Shown in pieces: positions 9,377 to 15,389 of a stretch of DNA of 15,389 bases (positions are counted from its first letter, which is position 1; every line of letters begins with the position of its first letter). The stretch lies in assembly GCA_036514635.1 (NCBI GenBank), contig DATBWU010000262.1, forward strand, positions 1 to 15,389. Reading direction: 5' to 3'. Origin of the DNA: DASSFZ01 sp036514635 (GTDB lineage Bacteria; Chloroflexota; Anaerolineae; Fen-1058). The notes under the pieces were generated by a model. That model was not told the origin of the DNA. It did not search any database and was given only the letters and a program-made list of their open reading frames with translations. A program made the translations under genes and the position numbers.

Positions 9377-10167
9377 ATTCGTATTGGCAACCCCCGCCCC
9401 GACAGGTAACGCTTGACTTCGCCGATGCGCAGCTTCTTATCGTGGAAGAGCGACGCTGCGAGTGCTGCGTCGGCCTTGCCCTCAGTCAATATCTCGACGA
9501 AGTGCTCTAGCGTGCCCGCACCGCCGCTGGCGATGATCGGCACGTTGACGACCTCGACGATGGCCCGCGTCAACTCTACGTCGTAACCGGCCAGCGTGCC
9601 GTCGGCGTCCATGCTCGTCAGCAGAATCTCGCCCGCGCCCAGTTCGACACCCCGCCGCGCCCATTCGATCGCGTCGAGGCCGGTAGGCACCCGGCCGGAG
9701 TTGATGAAGACCTCCCATTTTAGAGGTTGGACTGCCCGCGAAGCGGGCGTGGAGGTTGGAGGTTGGATGCGGCGCGCATCAATCGCCAGCACGATGCATT
9801 GGCTGCCGAAGCGCTGCGCGCCTTCGGTGAGCAGTTCGGGCCGGCGCACGGCTGCCGAATTGACGCCGATCTTGTCGGCCCCGGCCAACAGGATCGTGCG
9901 CATGTCTTCGACCGTGCGAATGCCGCCGCCGACCGTCAGCGGCAGGAACACTTCGTCGGCCACGCGGCGCACCATGTCGGCCGTCGTCTTGCGGCCTTCC
10001 GGCGTCGCCGAGATGTCGAGGAAGACCAGTTCGTCGGCTCCTTCTCGATCGTAGCTGCGCCCCTGCTCGACCGGGTCGCCCGCGTCGCGCAGGTTCAGGA
10101 AGTTGATGCCTTTGACGACGCGGCCGTCTTTCACATCGAGGCATGGAATGATTCGCTTGGCTAACAT
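9358..10167 (-). CDS. hisF: Imidazole glycerol phosphate synthase, cyclase subunit HisF
   Basis: The (beta/alpha)8 subunit that uses ammonia from HisH to close the imidazole ring, giving imidazole glycerol phosphate and AICAR. It has 269 residues against about 250-257 usually. The catalytic aspartates are visible and even match Thermotoga numbering: Asp11 in IIPCLDVKDGRVVKG and Asp130 in VLAIDARR. Phosphate-binding loops are seen in TVGGGIRT and IIASGGAGTL. A Shine-Dalgarno GAGG lies 5-6 nt before the ATG. The excess length comes from residues about 133-150 (RIQPPTSTPASRAVQPLK), encoded by a GGAGGTTGGA repeat placed just after Asp130 and before the family's WEV...GR.PTGLDAIEWA. The C-terminal MMKDEG is also repeat-encoded. 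hisA ends 24 bp upstream and hisIE begins 4 nt after the stop, so the genes are cotranscribed. Confidence 0.95.
   Translation of the reverse strand: MLAKRIIPCLDVKDGRVVKGINFLNLRDAGDPVEQGRSYDREGADELVFLDISATPEGRKTTADMVRRVADEVFLPLTVGGGIRTVEDMRTILLAGADKIGVNSAAVRRPELLTEGAQRFGSQCIVLAIDARRIQPPTSTPASRAVQPLKWEVFINSGRVPTGLDAIEWARRGVELGAGEILLTSMDADGTLAGYDVELTRAIVEVVNVPIIASGGAGTLEHFVEILTEGKADAALAASLFHDKKLRIGEVKRYLSGRGLPIRMMKDEG
9717..9767. repeat. GGAGGTTGGA repeat with a GC hairpin, in frame inside hisF
   Basis: Plus-strand order: ATTTTAGAGGTTGGACT, then the hairpin GCCCGC-GAA-GCGGGC, then GGAGGTTGGAGGTTGGAT. About 51 bp, so the frame is maintained. It encodes most of the extra HisF residues at 133-150. 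Confidence 0.8.
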
Positions 10168-10178
10168 GATAACCTCAC

Positions 10179-10194
10179 TGCGTATTGCGTGTTA
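10179..10194. repeat. Short ACGCAATACGCA repeat at the hisA stop
   Basis: On the minus strand it reads TAACACGCAATACGCA. The TAA is the hisA stop. The hisF ribosome binding site follows directly. Confidence 0.45.
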
Positions 10195-11085
10195 CGACTC
10201 TTCTGAAAAAAGGCTTATCTCACCGCGAAGAGCGCAAAGAACGCAAAGAATACCTAGAAAACTTCGCGCCCGCCTGCCCCGCTTCTTTTTGCGGGGTTGC
10301 GTCCGCCTGCCCCCTTTGGGGGTTGCGGTTAAATCCGGCTTTTTGCAGTGGGGTCGTGTTACGCGCTGCGCGGACAGCGCTTCCCGCAGATCGACTCGAC
10401 CTTCATACAGCGCGCGGCCGATGATGACGCCTGCAAGGCCGGCCTCGCGCGCACGATGCACATCTTCGATGGAAGCGACGCCGCCGGAGGCGATGATCGA
10501 CAGACCCGTTTCATCCGCCATGCGCCGGGACGCGGCGACATTCACGCCCGGTCCAACGCCGTCGCGTGCAATGTCGGTGAACACGGCTGTCACGACGCCC
10601 ATACTCCCTAACTGCTTTCCCAAAACGATCGGATCGATGCCCGCATCTGTCCCCCATCCGCGCACGCGCACCCGACCGTCGCGCGCGTCGATGCCCGCGC
10701 CGACGCGATCCGGCCCGAAGCGCGCAATCGCCTCGCGCACTAAGTCGGCATTCTCAACCGCAACCGTGCCGAGAATGACACGCGCCGCGCCCATCGACAA
10801 GGCCTGCTCCACATCGCTCATCGCGCGCAAGCCGCCGCCGAACTGCACCCGCGCGCCGGTGGCGAGGATGTCGCGCAGCGCGAGCGCATTCGCCTGCCCG
10901 GCTTCGCCGAATGCGCCGTCGAGGTTCACCACGTGCAGCCACGTCGCGCCGTCGGCCAGCCAGCGTCGCGCGACCTCGGCGGGATCGTCAGCATACACCG
11001 TCTGCCGCGCCGGGTCGCCCTGCGCCAGCCGCACGACCTTCCCGCCACGCAAGTCGATTGCCGGGTACACCACAAAGTCCGTCAT
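10192..11085 (-). CDS. hisA: ProFAR isomerase HisA with a repeat-encoded tail
   Basis: The (beta/alpha)8 isomerase for step 4 of histidine synthesis. The core is normal: VYPAIDLRGGKVVRLAQGD with the catalytic N-terminal Asp, HVVNLDGAFG, VQFGGGLR, and VFTDIARDG with the second catalytic Asp, SIIASGGVAS and VIIGRALYEGRVDLREAL, where HisA proteins normally end. From this start the protein has 297 residues instead of about 240; the last 50 or so (from about 10353 down to 10192) are arginine- and lysine-rich, then cysteine- and leucine-rich, and are encoded by three kinds of repeat. The frame is unbroken, so the tail may be made. An ATG 15 nt further upstream (11100) is an equally possible start; neither has a clear Shine-Dalgarno. 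It lies between hisH and hisF in the operon. Confidence 0.93.
   Translation of the reverse strand: MTDFVVYPAIDLRGGKVVRLAQGDPARQTVYADDPAEVARRWLADGATWLHVVNLDGAFGEAGQANALALRDILATGARVQFGGGLRAMSDVEQALSMGAARVILGTVAVENADLVREAIARFGPDRVGAGIDARDGRVRVRGWGTDAGIDPIVLGKQLGSMGVVTAVFTDIARDGVGPGVNVAASRRMADETGLSIIASGGVASIEDVHRAREAGLAGVIIGRALYEGRVDLREALSAQRVTRPHCKKPDLTATPKGGRRTQPRKKKRGRRARSFLGILCVLCALRGEISLFSEES
10221..10250. repeat. ACCGCGAAGAGCGCAAAG repeat in the hisA tail
   Basis: Reads ACCGCGAAGAGCGCAAAG then AACGCAAAG, a half-element related to the ACCGCAGAG palindromes at 2389-2457 and 11107-11176. On the minus strand it encodes LGILCVLCALRGE near the HisA C-terminus. Confidence 0.7.
10270..10300 (-). 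repeat. GCAA-hairpin-CAGGCGG element, copy 2
   Basis: Minus strand: GCAA, stem CCCCGC, loop AAAAAGAA, stem GCGGGG, CAGGCGG. It is translated as part of the basic hisA tail. Confidence 0.7.
10303..10326 (-). repeat. GCAA-hairpin-CAGGCGG element, copy 3
   Basis: Minus strand: GCAA, stem CCCCC, loop AAA, stem GGGGG, CAGGCGG. It adjoins copy 2 with 2 bp between, and is also translated in the hisA tail. Confidence 0.7.
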
Positions 11086-11106
11086 TGCGCTATAGCCCAT
11101 TGTTTA

Positions 11107-11176
11107 ACCGCAGAGCACGCGGAGATCGCGGAGGGCGGATTTGTATTTCCTCTGCGTCCTCTGCGTTCTCCGCGGT
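11107..11176. repeat. ACCGCAGAG palindromic repeat between hisH and hisA
   Basis: Left end ACCGCAGAGCACGCGGAG, right end TCTGCGTTCTCCGCGGT, inverted relative to each other. It fills nearly the whole hisH-hisA spacer, ending about 9 bp from the hisH stop. It is the same family as the element inside murE at 2389-2457. Confidence 0.85.
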
Positions 11177-11185
11177 GAAAACCAA

Positions 11186-11815
11186 TCAGCCATATTCCAC
11201 GAAGTTGCGCAGGATTGTCAGCCCCACGCGCTGGCTCTTTTCGGGATGGAACTGCGCGCCGTACAGCCGCCCGCGCCCGACGACTGACGAATAGCGCGCG
11301 CCATACTCCGTGAACGCGAGCGTGTCGGCAGGCTGCGCGTCGCAATAATACCCGTGATTGAAGTAAGCATACGCGCCCGGCTCCAGGCCGTTCAGCAGCA
11401 AGTTAGAGGCATCTCCAGATGCCGACGAAGCCGAAGGCGACGGCCAGATTTGATTCCACCCCGTCTGCGGGATTTTGAGTTCACTCGACTCGAAGCGTCG
11501 AACGCGACCGGGCAACAGACCCAATCCCACGTGCCGACCATGCTCTTCGCTCTCTTCAAACAGCACCTGCATACCGACGCAGATGCCCAGCAGTGGCGTT
11601 CCACACGCGACGACTTGCTTCACAACATCGATCAACCCGCGCTCGCGCAGGCCGACCATGCCATCGCCGAACGCGCCGACGCCGGGCAGCACCACCTTCT
11701 CCGCCGACAAGATCACGTCCGCATCCGAAGTCAGCCGCACATCCGCACCGACCGCCGCCAGCGCCTTCTCTACCGACCGCAAGTTCCCCAGGCCATAGTC
11801 AATCAACGCAATCAT
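11186..11815 (-). CDS. hisH: Imidazole glycerol phosphate synthase, glutaminase subunit HisH
   Basis: The class I glutamine amidotransferase partner of HisF; it releases ammonia from glutamine and channels it into the HisF barrel. It has 209 residues from the ATG at 11815. The catalytic triad is visible: Cys79 in LLGICVGMQVLFE and His190/Glu192 in GAQFHPEKSQ; the GYG-like N-terminal LIDYGLGNLRSVEKAL and PGVGAFGDGM are typical. A TTG at 11821 would also be open, but the ATG has AAGGGA about 7 nt before it. Between GWNQIW and GAYAYFNHGYY there is a Ser/Ala-rich stretch (PSPSASSASGDASN) longer than in most relatives, encoded by a palindromic GGCATCTCCAGATGCC segment, perhaps another repeat insertion. 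It lies between hisB and hisA. Confidence 0.95.
   Translation of the reverse strand: MIALIDYGLGNLRSVEKALAAVGADVRLTSDADVILSAEKVVLPGVGAFGDGMVGLRERGLIDVVKQVVACGTPLLGICVGMQVLFEESEEHGRHVGLGLLPGRVRRFESSELKIPQTGWNQIWPSPSASSASGDASNLLLNGLEPGAYAYFNHGYYCDAQPADTLAFTEYGARYSSVVGRGRLYGAQFHPEKSQRVGLTILRNFVEYG
11402..11443. repeat. Possible in-frame repeat inside hisH
   Basis: Contains the hairpin GGCATC-TCCA-GATGCC and then GCCGACGAAGCCGAAGGC, itself partly self-repeating. It encodes the Ser/Ala-rich loop PSPSASSASGDASN. There is no second copy in the window, so calling it an inserted element is inference. Confidence 0.4.
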
Positions 11816-11840
11816 GATCAAATCCCTTTCGGGACGCGGA

Positions 11841-11917
11841 CACCTGCACCCACCCCGCCTGCGCGCCCCCGGCGCTCCGCGCCGGAAAGGGCGTGCGGTG
11901 TTTGCAGGTGCGGTGTG
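11841..11917. repeat. Diverged hairpin element between hisB and hisH
   Basis: Outer arms CACCTGCACC and GCAGGTGCGGTGTG with an inner perfect stem CCGGCGC-TCC-GCGCCGG (11869-11885). The outer arms and the TCC triloop resemble the 69-bp element at 2812 and 12583, but the core differs, so relatedness is only suspected. Confidence 0.5.
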
Positions 11918-11970
11918 AACACGGATTCACGCTGATTGACGAATCCGTGTTTTCCGCGTTCGTCCGTGTC
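11918..11970. repeat. ACACGGATTC inverted repeat after hisB
   Basis: AACACGGATTC (11918-11928) and GAATCCGTGTT (11941-11951) are perfect inverted 11-mers; TTCGTCCGTGTCCT follows up to the hisB TAG stop. Confidence 0.75.
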
Positions 11971-12558
11971 CTATAACTTCCCCTTAGTGCTCGGAACTAA
12001 GCCCGCACGGCGCGGATCGATCTGCGTCGCGATGCCGAGCGCGCGGCCCAACGCCTTGAACAGCGCCTCGGCCTGATGGTGATCGTCGCGCCCGTACAAG
12101 ACTCGCACGTGCACGTTCGCCCGCGCAGTCACTGCCAGCGACTCGAAGAAGTGCGCGATCAGGCTCGTCGGCAGCTGGCCGATGATCGGCGCGCGCCATT
12201 CGGCCTGCACGACGGCATACGGGCGGCCCGACAAATCGATGGCGACGAACGCAAGCGACTCGTCCATCGGCACATAGGCCGATCCGATGCGCACGATGCC
12301 TTTCCGATCGCCCAATGCCTCGTCGAGCGCCTGCCCCAGAACGAGCGCGCAGTCTTCGACGGTATGATGTGCATCGACGTGCAAATCGCCGCGCGCCGTG
12401 AGCGTCAGGTCGAACAGGCCATGCACGGCGACGTGGCTCAGCAGGTGATCGAGAAAGCCGATACCGGTCTGAACCTCATGCTGACCACTGCCATCCAGGT
12501 TCAGGCTGATCCGAACGTCGGTCTCGTTCGTCTGTCGATGGACTTCGGCTGTTCGCAT
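11971..12558 (-). CDS. hisB: Imidazoleglycerol-phosphate dehydratase HisB
   Basis: The Mn-dependent dehydratase for step 6 of histidine synthesis, in the single-domain form (195 residues, no N-terminal phosphatase domain as in enterobacteria). Both metal-binding histidine motifs are visible: DAHHTVED (62-69) and DDHHQAEA (158-165); GFLDHLLSH and the C-terminal PSTKGKL are also typical of the family. The frame is open to 12588, but the ATG at 12558 has AAGGAGGG about 7 nt before it and begins MRTAEVHRQTNETDVRI, where related proteins start. Because HisB lacks a phosphatase domain, histidinol-phosphate phosphatase must be encoded elsewhere. It lies between hisC and hisH, with repeats on both sides. 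Confidence 0.95.
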   Translation of the reverse strand: MRTAEVHRQTNETDVRISLNLDGSGQHEVQTGIGFLDHLLSHVAVHGLFDLTLTARGDLHVDAHHTVEDCALVLGQALDEALGDRKGIVRIGSAYVPMDESLAFVAIDLSGRPYAVVQAEWRAPIIGQLPTSLIAHFFESLAVTARANVHVRVLYGRDDHHQAEALFKALGRALGIATQIDPRRAGLVPSTKGKL

Positions 12559-12582
12559 ACACATTCCCTCCTTGATCGGCGA

Positions 12583-12651
12583 ACACACACTTGCACCGCG
12601 CTTGTCCCTTCGGGACAGCGCAAGTGCAAGTGTGCGGTGCAGTGCTCCCGT
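12583..12651. repeat. 69-bp hairpin element, copy B
   Basis: Matches copy A at 2812-2880 except at three positions by eye. Left arm CACACTTGCACCGCGCTTG, loop TTC, right arm GACAGCGCAAGTGCAAGTG. It lies about 25 bp upstream of the hisB start, next to the hisB ribosome site. Confidence 0.85.
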
Positions 12652-12704
12652 CTACACGAATCTACGCAAATAATTCGTGAGGATTCGTGTAGATTCGTGG
12701 ATCA
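12652..12704. repeat. ATTCGTG repeat after hisC
   Basis: Contains CTACACGAATCTACGC, then ATTCGTGAGG, ATTCGTGTAG and ATTCGTGGATC, so the units are both direct and inverted. It abuts the hisC TGA stop. Confidence 0.75.
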
Positions 12705-13793
12705 CATCCTCCGCAGTGCGGACAGCAGCGCATCTGTGTGCTCCGGCTTGCCGACGCTGACGCGGATGTGATCGCGCAGGCCGGGCTTGTTGAAGTAGCG
12801 CACCAGGATACCGGCGCGGGCCAACTCGGCCTTCAGTTGCTTCGCATCGCGATCGACTACGCGGCACAGGATGAAGTTGCTGTGCGAAGGATACGGCTTG
12901 AGAAACGGAATGGTGCGTAGCCCGTCGAACAGCCGCTCGCGCTCGCTAACCAACCAACCAACTCGCACTATCAATTCATCCGCGTGTTGCAAAGAAACCG
13001 CCGCCGCCGTCGCCGCCGCGACCGATACGTTGTACGGCTGCTTGATTTTCCACAGGTGCGGCATCAACGCGGACGGGAATGCGCCGTAGCCGACACGCAG
13101 CCCGGCCAGTCCGGCCCACTTGCTGAACGTGCGCAGGACGATCAGATTCTCGTGGCGCGGTACATCGCCAAAACGACTGACGCCCGGCGGGGCAAACTCG
13201 ACGTAGGCTTCGTCGAGCACGATCACGACCGGCAACGCGAGCAACCGCTCGAACACCTCCGGCGGGATCAAGCCGCCGTCGGGATTGTTCGGCGACGTGA
13301 GGAACAACAGCTTGGGTCGCGCCTCCCGCACGGCTCGCTCGATGGCGTCCGTGTCAAGCGAGAAGTCGGGGCGTCGCGGGACGTTCACGACGCGCGCGGC
13401 ATTCACGCCGGCATCGAAGGCATACATGCCGAACGTCGGCGGACAGTCGAGGATCGTGTCGCCCGGATCGAGGAACAGGCGCATGATCAGATCGATTAGC
13501 TCGTCCGCGCCCGACCCGGCCAGCAGATTCTCCATCGGCGCGCCAGTATACGTCGCCAGCGCCTGTCGCAGCGCGCGGCTTTCAGGATCGGGATAGATGT
13601 GCGCGAATGGCATGTGGGCCAGCGCCTCGCGCACGGCTGCGTGCGGGCCGTATGGATTCTCGTTCGCGTTGAGCTTGACGATCTCCTCCGGCGCGCGGCC
13701 CAGTTGCTGTGATAGCACCTCGAACGGCAAGATCGGCTCGTACGCTTCCATGTCGCGAATGTGGGGGCGAATCAGGCTCTGGGCATCAAGCAT
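12702..13793 (-). CDS. hisC: Histidinol-phosphate aminotransferase HisC
   Basis: A PLP-dependent fold-type I aminotransferase that converts imidazole acetol phosphate and glutamate to histidinol phosphate. It has 363 residues. Visible: NANENPYGP (42-50); LAGSGADELIDL; SPNNPDGG (167-174; the usual motif is SPNNPTG); DEAYVEF (194-200) with the Asp that contacts the pyridine nitrogen; RTFSKWAGLAGLRVGYG with the Schiff-base Lys225; and RVSVGKPEHT near the end with the substrate-carboxylate Arg. The frame is open to 13883, but that extension (RRLSFVLRLLSFVF and so on) is encoded by a repeat; the ATG at 13793 has GGAGA just upstream and begins MLDAQSLIRPHIRDMEAY. It follows hisD in the operon after a repeat-filled spacer of about 120 bp. 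Confidence 0.96.
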   Translation of the reverse strand: MLDAQSLIRPHIRDMEAYEPILPFEVLSQQLGRAPEEIVKLNANENPYGPHAAVREALAHMPFAHIYPDPESRALRQALATYTGAPMENLLAGSGADELIDLIMRLFLDPGDTILDCPPTFGMYAFDAGVNAARVVNVPRRPDFSLDTDAIERAVREARPKLLFLTSPNNPDGGLIPPEVFERLLALPVVIVLDEAYVEFAPPGVSRFGDVPRHENLIVLRTFSKWAGLAGLRVGYGAFPSALMPHLWKIKQPYNVSVAAATAAAVSLQHADELIVRVGWLVSERERLFDGLRTIPFLKPYPSHSNFILCRVVDRDAKQLKAELARAGILVRYFNKPGLRDHIRVSVGKPEHTDALLSALRRM

Positions 13794-13806
13794 GGTTCTC
13801 CAATCT

Positions 13807-13941
13807 GACGAAGGACAAAAGACGAAGGACAGAAGACGAAGGACAAAAGACAAACGACGAAAGCGGGCTTCGTCATTGGTCATTGGTCATTCGTCGCTGG
13901 TCCTTGGTCATTCGTCATGGGTCGTTGGTCATTCGTCTTTC
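13807..13941. repeat. GACGAAGGACAAAA / TTGGTCATTCGTC repeats between hisD and hisC
   Basis: The left part holds three 14-bp units GACGAAGGACA(A/G)AA (13807-13848) and a degenerate fourth. The right part holds CATTGGTCATTGGTCATTCG-type units in inverse orientation (13871-13940), separated by GCGGGCTT. The right part encodes the HisD end RMTNDP and its stop. Confidence 0.85.
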
Positions 13942-15234
13942 AGCCGCAGATGCGTGAGCCGTCAGCGATTCGGCGCGGGCCAGTTCGGCGGCCAACGGGC
14001 TGAGTGCGGCGCACGTCTCGGCATCGAGCGCGATGAGGCTGTTGATCTTCACGAAGTCGAGCACGTTGAGCGGCGAGGCGAAACGCGCCGTGCCACCGGT
14101 CGGCATGACGTGACTCGGGCCGGCCACGTAATCGCCCAGCACCTCGAACGAGCGCTCGCCGAAAAACAACCCGCCCGCGTTACGAATGCGCTCGGCCCAC
14201 GCCCGCGGATCGGCGACGGACAGGCACAGGTGCTCCGGCGCATACTCGTCGGCCAGCGCGACCGCCGTCGCCAGGTCGGGTGTCAGAACGACGCCACTGC
14301 GATTCGCCAGCGACTGCGCGATGATCTCCGCACGCGACAGCGCCTCCATTTGCCGCGCAACCTCGACCTGAACCGCTTCGGCCAGCGCGCGATCGGGCGT
14401 GAGCAGAATCGCCGACGCCAGCGGATCGTGCTCGGCCTGTGCGAGCAGATCGGCGGCGACCCACGCCGGGTTCGCGGTCGCGTCGGCGACGACGACCGTT
14501 TCGGTCGGCCCGGCCAGCCCGTCCAGCCCGACGACGCCGAAGACCTGCTGTTTCGCCAGCGTCACGAACAGGTTGCCCGCGCCGACGATCTTATCGACCT
14601 GCGGCACGCTCTCGGTCCCGAAGGCCATCGCCGCGATCGCCTGCGCGCCGCCGATCTGGAAGAGGTCGCTGACCTGACACAGGTGCGCGGCGGCCAGGAT
14701 CGCCGGGTGCGGCCTGGGCGGCGTGCAGACGACGATCTGCTCCACACCCGCGACCTGCGCCGGAATCGCCGACATCAACAGCGACGACGGCAGCGGAGCC
14801 GATCCGCCCGGCACGTACACGCCCACGCGCCGGATCGGCGTGACGCGCTGGCCGAGCGTGCCGCCGAGGTCGTGCGTCGTCCACGACGCGATCGGCTGGC
14901 GCTGGTGGAACGCGCGGATACGATCGGCAGCCGCCGTCAGTGCCTGCCGCAGCAATTCGGGTAGAGCCTCAAATGCAGAGCGCATGTGATCAATCGGGAT
15001 GCGGAACTGATCAACATTCACCTTATCGAGCGTTGCCGTCCAGCGGTGCAGGGCCGCATCGCCCTCTTCGCGCACCGATGCCAGGATGCGCGCGACGGCC
15101 TGCGGCGGTGTCAGCGCCTCGCCGAAGAGCCGTTCGAGCGACGCCAACAGCGCCGGCGGATAAGTTTCATCGCCTACCGGCATCCGGCGCAAAATAGTCT
15201 TGCGCGCTGTTTCGACATCATACAGTTTGATCAT
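13915..15234 (-). CDS. hisD: Histidinol dehydrogenase HisD
   Basis: The Zn-dependent, NAD-dependent enzyme for the last two oxidations from histidinol to histidine. It has 439 residues. All expected Zn ligands are visible: Gln266 and His269 in LLAQAEHDP, Asp368 in GDYVAGPSHVMPTGGTAR and His427 in ESLTAHAS. The catalytic Glu334/His335 pair lies in YAPEHLCLS; VGVYVPGG, GAGNLFVTLAK and GPTETVVVAD are typical. A GTG at 15240 would add two residues; the ATG at 15234 is preferred because GAGGG lies about 9 nt upstream. The last residues RMTNDP and the TGA are encoded by a GACGAATGACCAACGACC repeat. It is the first his gene visible; whether hisG lies further upstream cannot be seen. Confidence 0.96.
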   Translation of the reverse strand: MIKLYDVETARKTILRRMPVGDETYPPALLASLERLFGEALTPPQAVARILASVREEGDAALHRWTATLDKVNVDQFRIPIDHMRSAFEALPELLRQALTAAADRIRAFHQRQPIASWTTHDLGGTLGQRVTPIRRVGVYVPGGSAPLPSSLLMSAIPAQVAGVEQIVVCTPPRPHPAILAAAHLCQVSDLFQIGGAQAIAAMAFGTESVPQVDKIVGAGNLFVTLAKQQVFGVVGLDGLAGPTETVVVADATANPAWVAADLLAQAEHDPLASAILLTPDRALAEAVQVEVARQMEALSRAEIIAQSLANRSGVVLTPDLATAVALADEYAPEHLCLSVADPRAWAERIRNAGGLFFGERSFEVLGDYVAGPSHVMPTGGTARFASPLNVLDFVKINSLIALDAETCAALSPLAAELARAESLTAHASAAERRMTNDP

Positions 15235-15242
15235 CGCCACAT

Positions 15243-15389
15243 TCCCTCATTCCTCGTTCTGCATTCTTCATTCCTCGTTCTGCATTCTTCATTCCACATT
15301 CTGCATTCTTCATTCCACATTCTGCATTCTTCATTCCACATTCTGCATTCTTCATTCCACATTCTGCATTCTTCATTCCACATTCTGCA
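15243..15389. repeat. 21-bp tandem repeat upstream of hisD
   Basis: TTCTGCATTCTTCATTCC recurs exactly every 21 bp (TTCTGCA begins at 15257, 15278, 15299, 15320, 15341, 15362 and 15383). The first two units carry CCTCG and the later ones CCACA at the variable site. The array runs off the window. Its inner edge supplies the GAGGG in front of hisD. No gene or clear promoter is seen in it. Confidence 0.95.

Noticed and set aside
9385..9410. Fourth copy of the GCAA-hairpin-CAGGCGG element (GCAACCCCCGCCCCGACAGG)
   Set aside because: It encodes the conserved HisF C-terminal segment SGRGLPIR, has no hairpin and lacks the CAGGCGG end.
10192..10353. Frameshift or pseudogene at the hisA end
   Set aside because: The HisA core is complete and in one unbroken frame; the extra tail is an extension, not a disruption.
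13794..13883. Thirty-codon N-terminal extension of HisC
   Set aside because: It is encoded by the GACGAAGGACA repeat. The ATG at 13793 has a ribosome site and begins the normal HisC N-terminus.
13597..14964. Long plus-strand open frame of 455 codons opposite hisD and hisC
   Set aside because: It is an antisense shadow of two well-supported his genes in GC-rich DNA. Its product is Arg-rich and without recognisable motifs.
8674..15234. A missing hisG as a pathway gap
   Set aside because: The operon runs off the right edge of the window, and hisG can lie elsewhere, so its absence here says nothing.
15243..15389. Possible CRISPR array
   Set aside because: The 21-bp units follow each other directly with no unique spacers, so it is a plain tandem repeat.

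Overview
The window is a stretch of bacterial chromosome, GC-rich by eye. It carries core metabolic and housekeeping genes on the minus strand and a single plus-strand gene. I see no phage, plasmid, transposase, CRISPR, rRNA or tRNA. The best guess for the organism is a member of the Chloroflexota. This rests on the very high density of short interspersed repeats (ATGAAGGATGAAGG-, ATTCTGCATTCTTC-, ACCGCAGAGGACGCAGAG-, GGAGGTTGGA-, ATTCGTGTAGATTCGTG- and GGGGCGAGTC-type), which I associate from memory with that phylum, and on a MurE lacking the classic DNPR signature. The assignment is inference.

Layout from left to right: the first codons of an unknown minus-strand gene (1-45), overlapped ATGA-fashion by a family 2 glycosyltransferase (42-992, minus); murE (1072-2673, minus); a repeat-rich divergent spacer (2674-3029); a YcaQ-family DNA glycosylase (3030-4256, plus); a perfect 11-bp hairpin between convergent genes; acs, AMP-forming acetyl-CoA synthetase (4320-6215, minus); a 324-bp spacer with two hairpins; typA/bipA (6540-8381, minus) with its own near-consensus promoter and a terminator-like hairpin in its leader; then a histidine operon transcribed leftwards in the order hisD-hisC-hisB-hisH-hisA-hisF-hisIE (15234 down to 8674). 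A 21-bp tandem repeat runs off the right edge just upstream of hisD.

The his genes cover phosphoribosyl-ATP hydrolysis (HisIE), isomerisation (HisA), imidazole ring formation (HisH/HisF), dehydration (HisB), transamination (HisC) and the final oxidation to histidine (HisD). hisG and a histidinol-phosphate phosphatase are not in the window. MurE, the glycosyltransferase and the gene at the left edge look like a cell-envelope cluster.

The most striking aspect is how small repeats are woven into the genes. At least nine repeat types occur in 15 kb. Every one of the seven his genes ends in, or within about 10 bp of, a repeat; five genes (murE, hisD, hisA, hisF, hisIE) take their stop codon from one. 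The hisF/hisIE junction is made wholly of repeat, which supplies the stop, a Shine-Dalgarno-like GAGGG and the next ATG. In-frame repeats sit inside the glycosyltransferase, murE and hisF (three residues after the catalytic Asp130), probably also inside hisH, and HisA carries a repeat-encoded tail of about 50 residues. I found no clear new multi-gene system; the repeat-gene interplay and the typA leader are what deserve attention.
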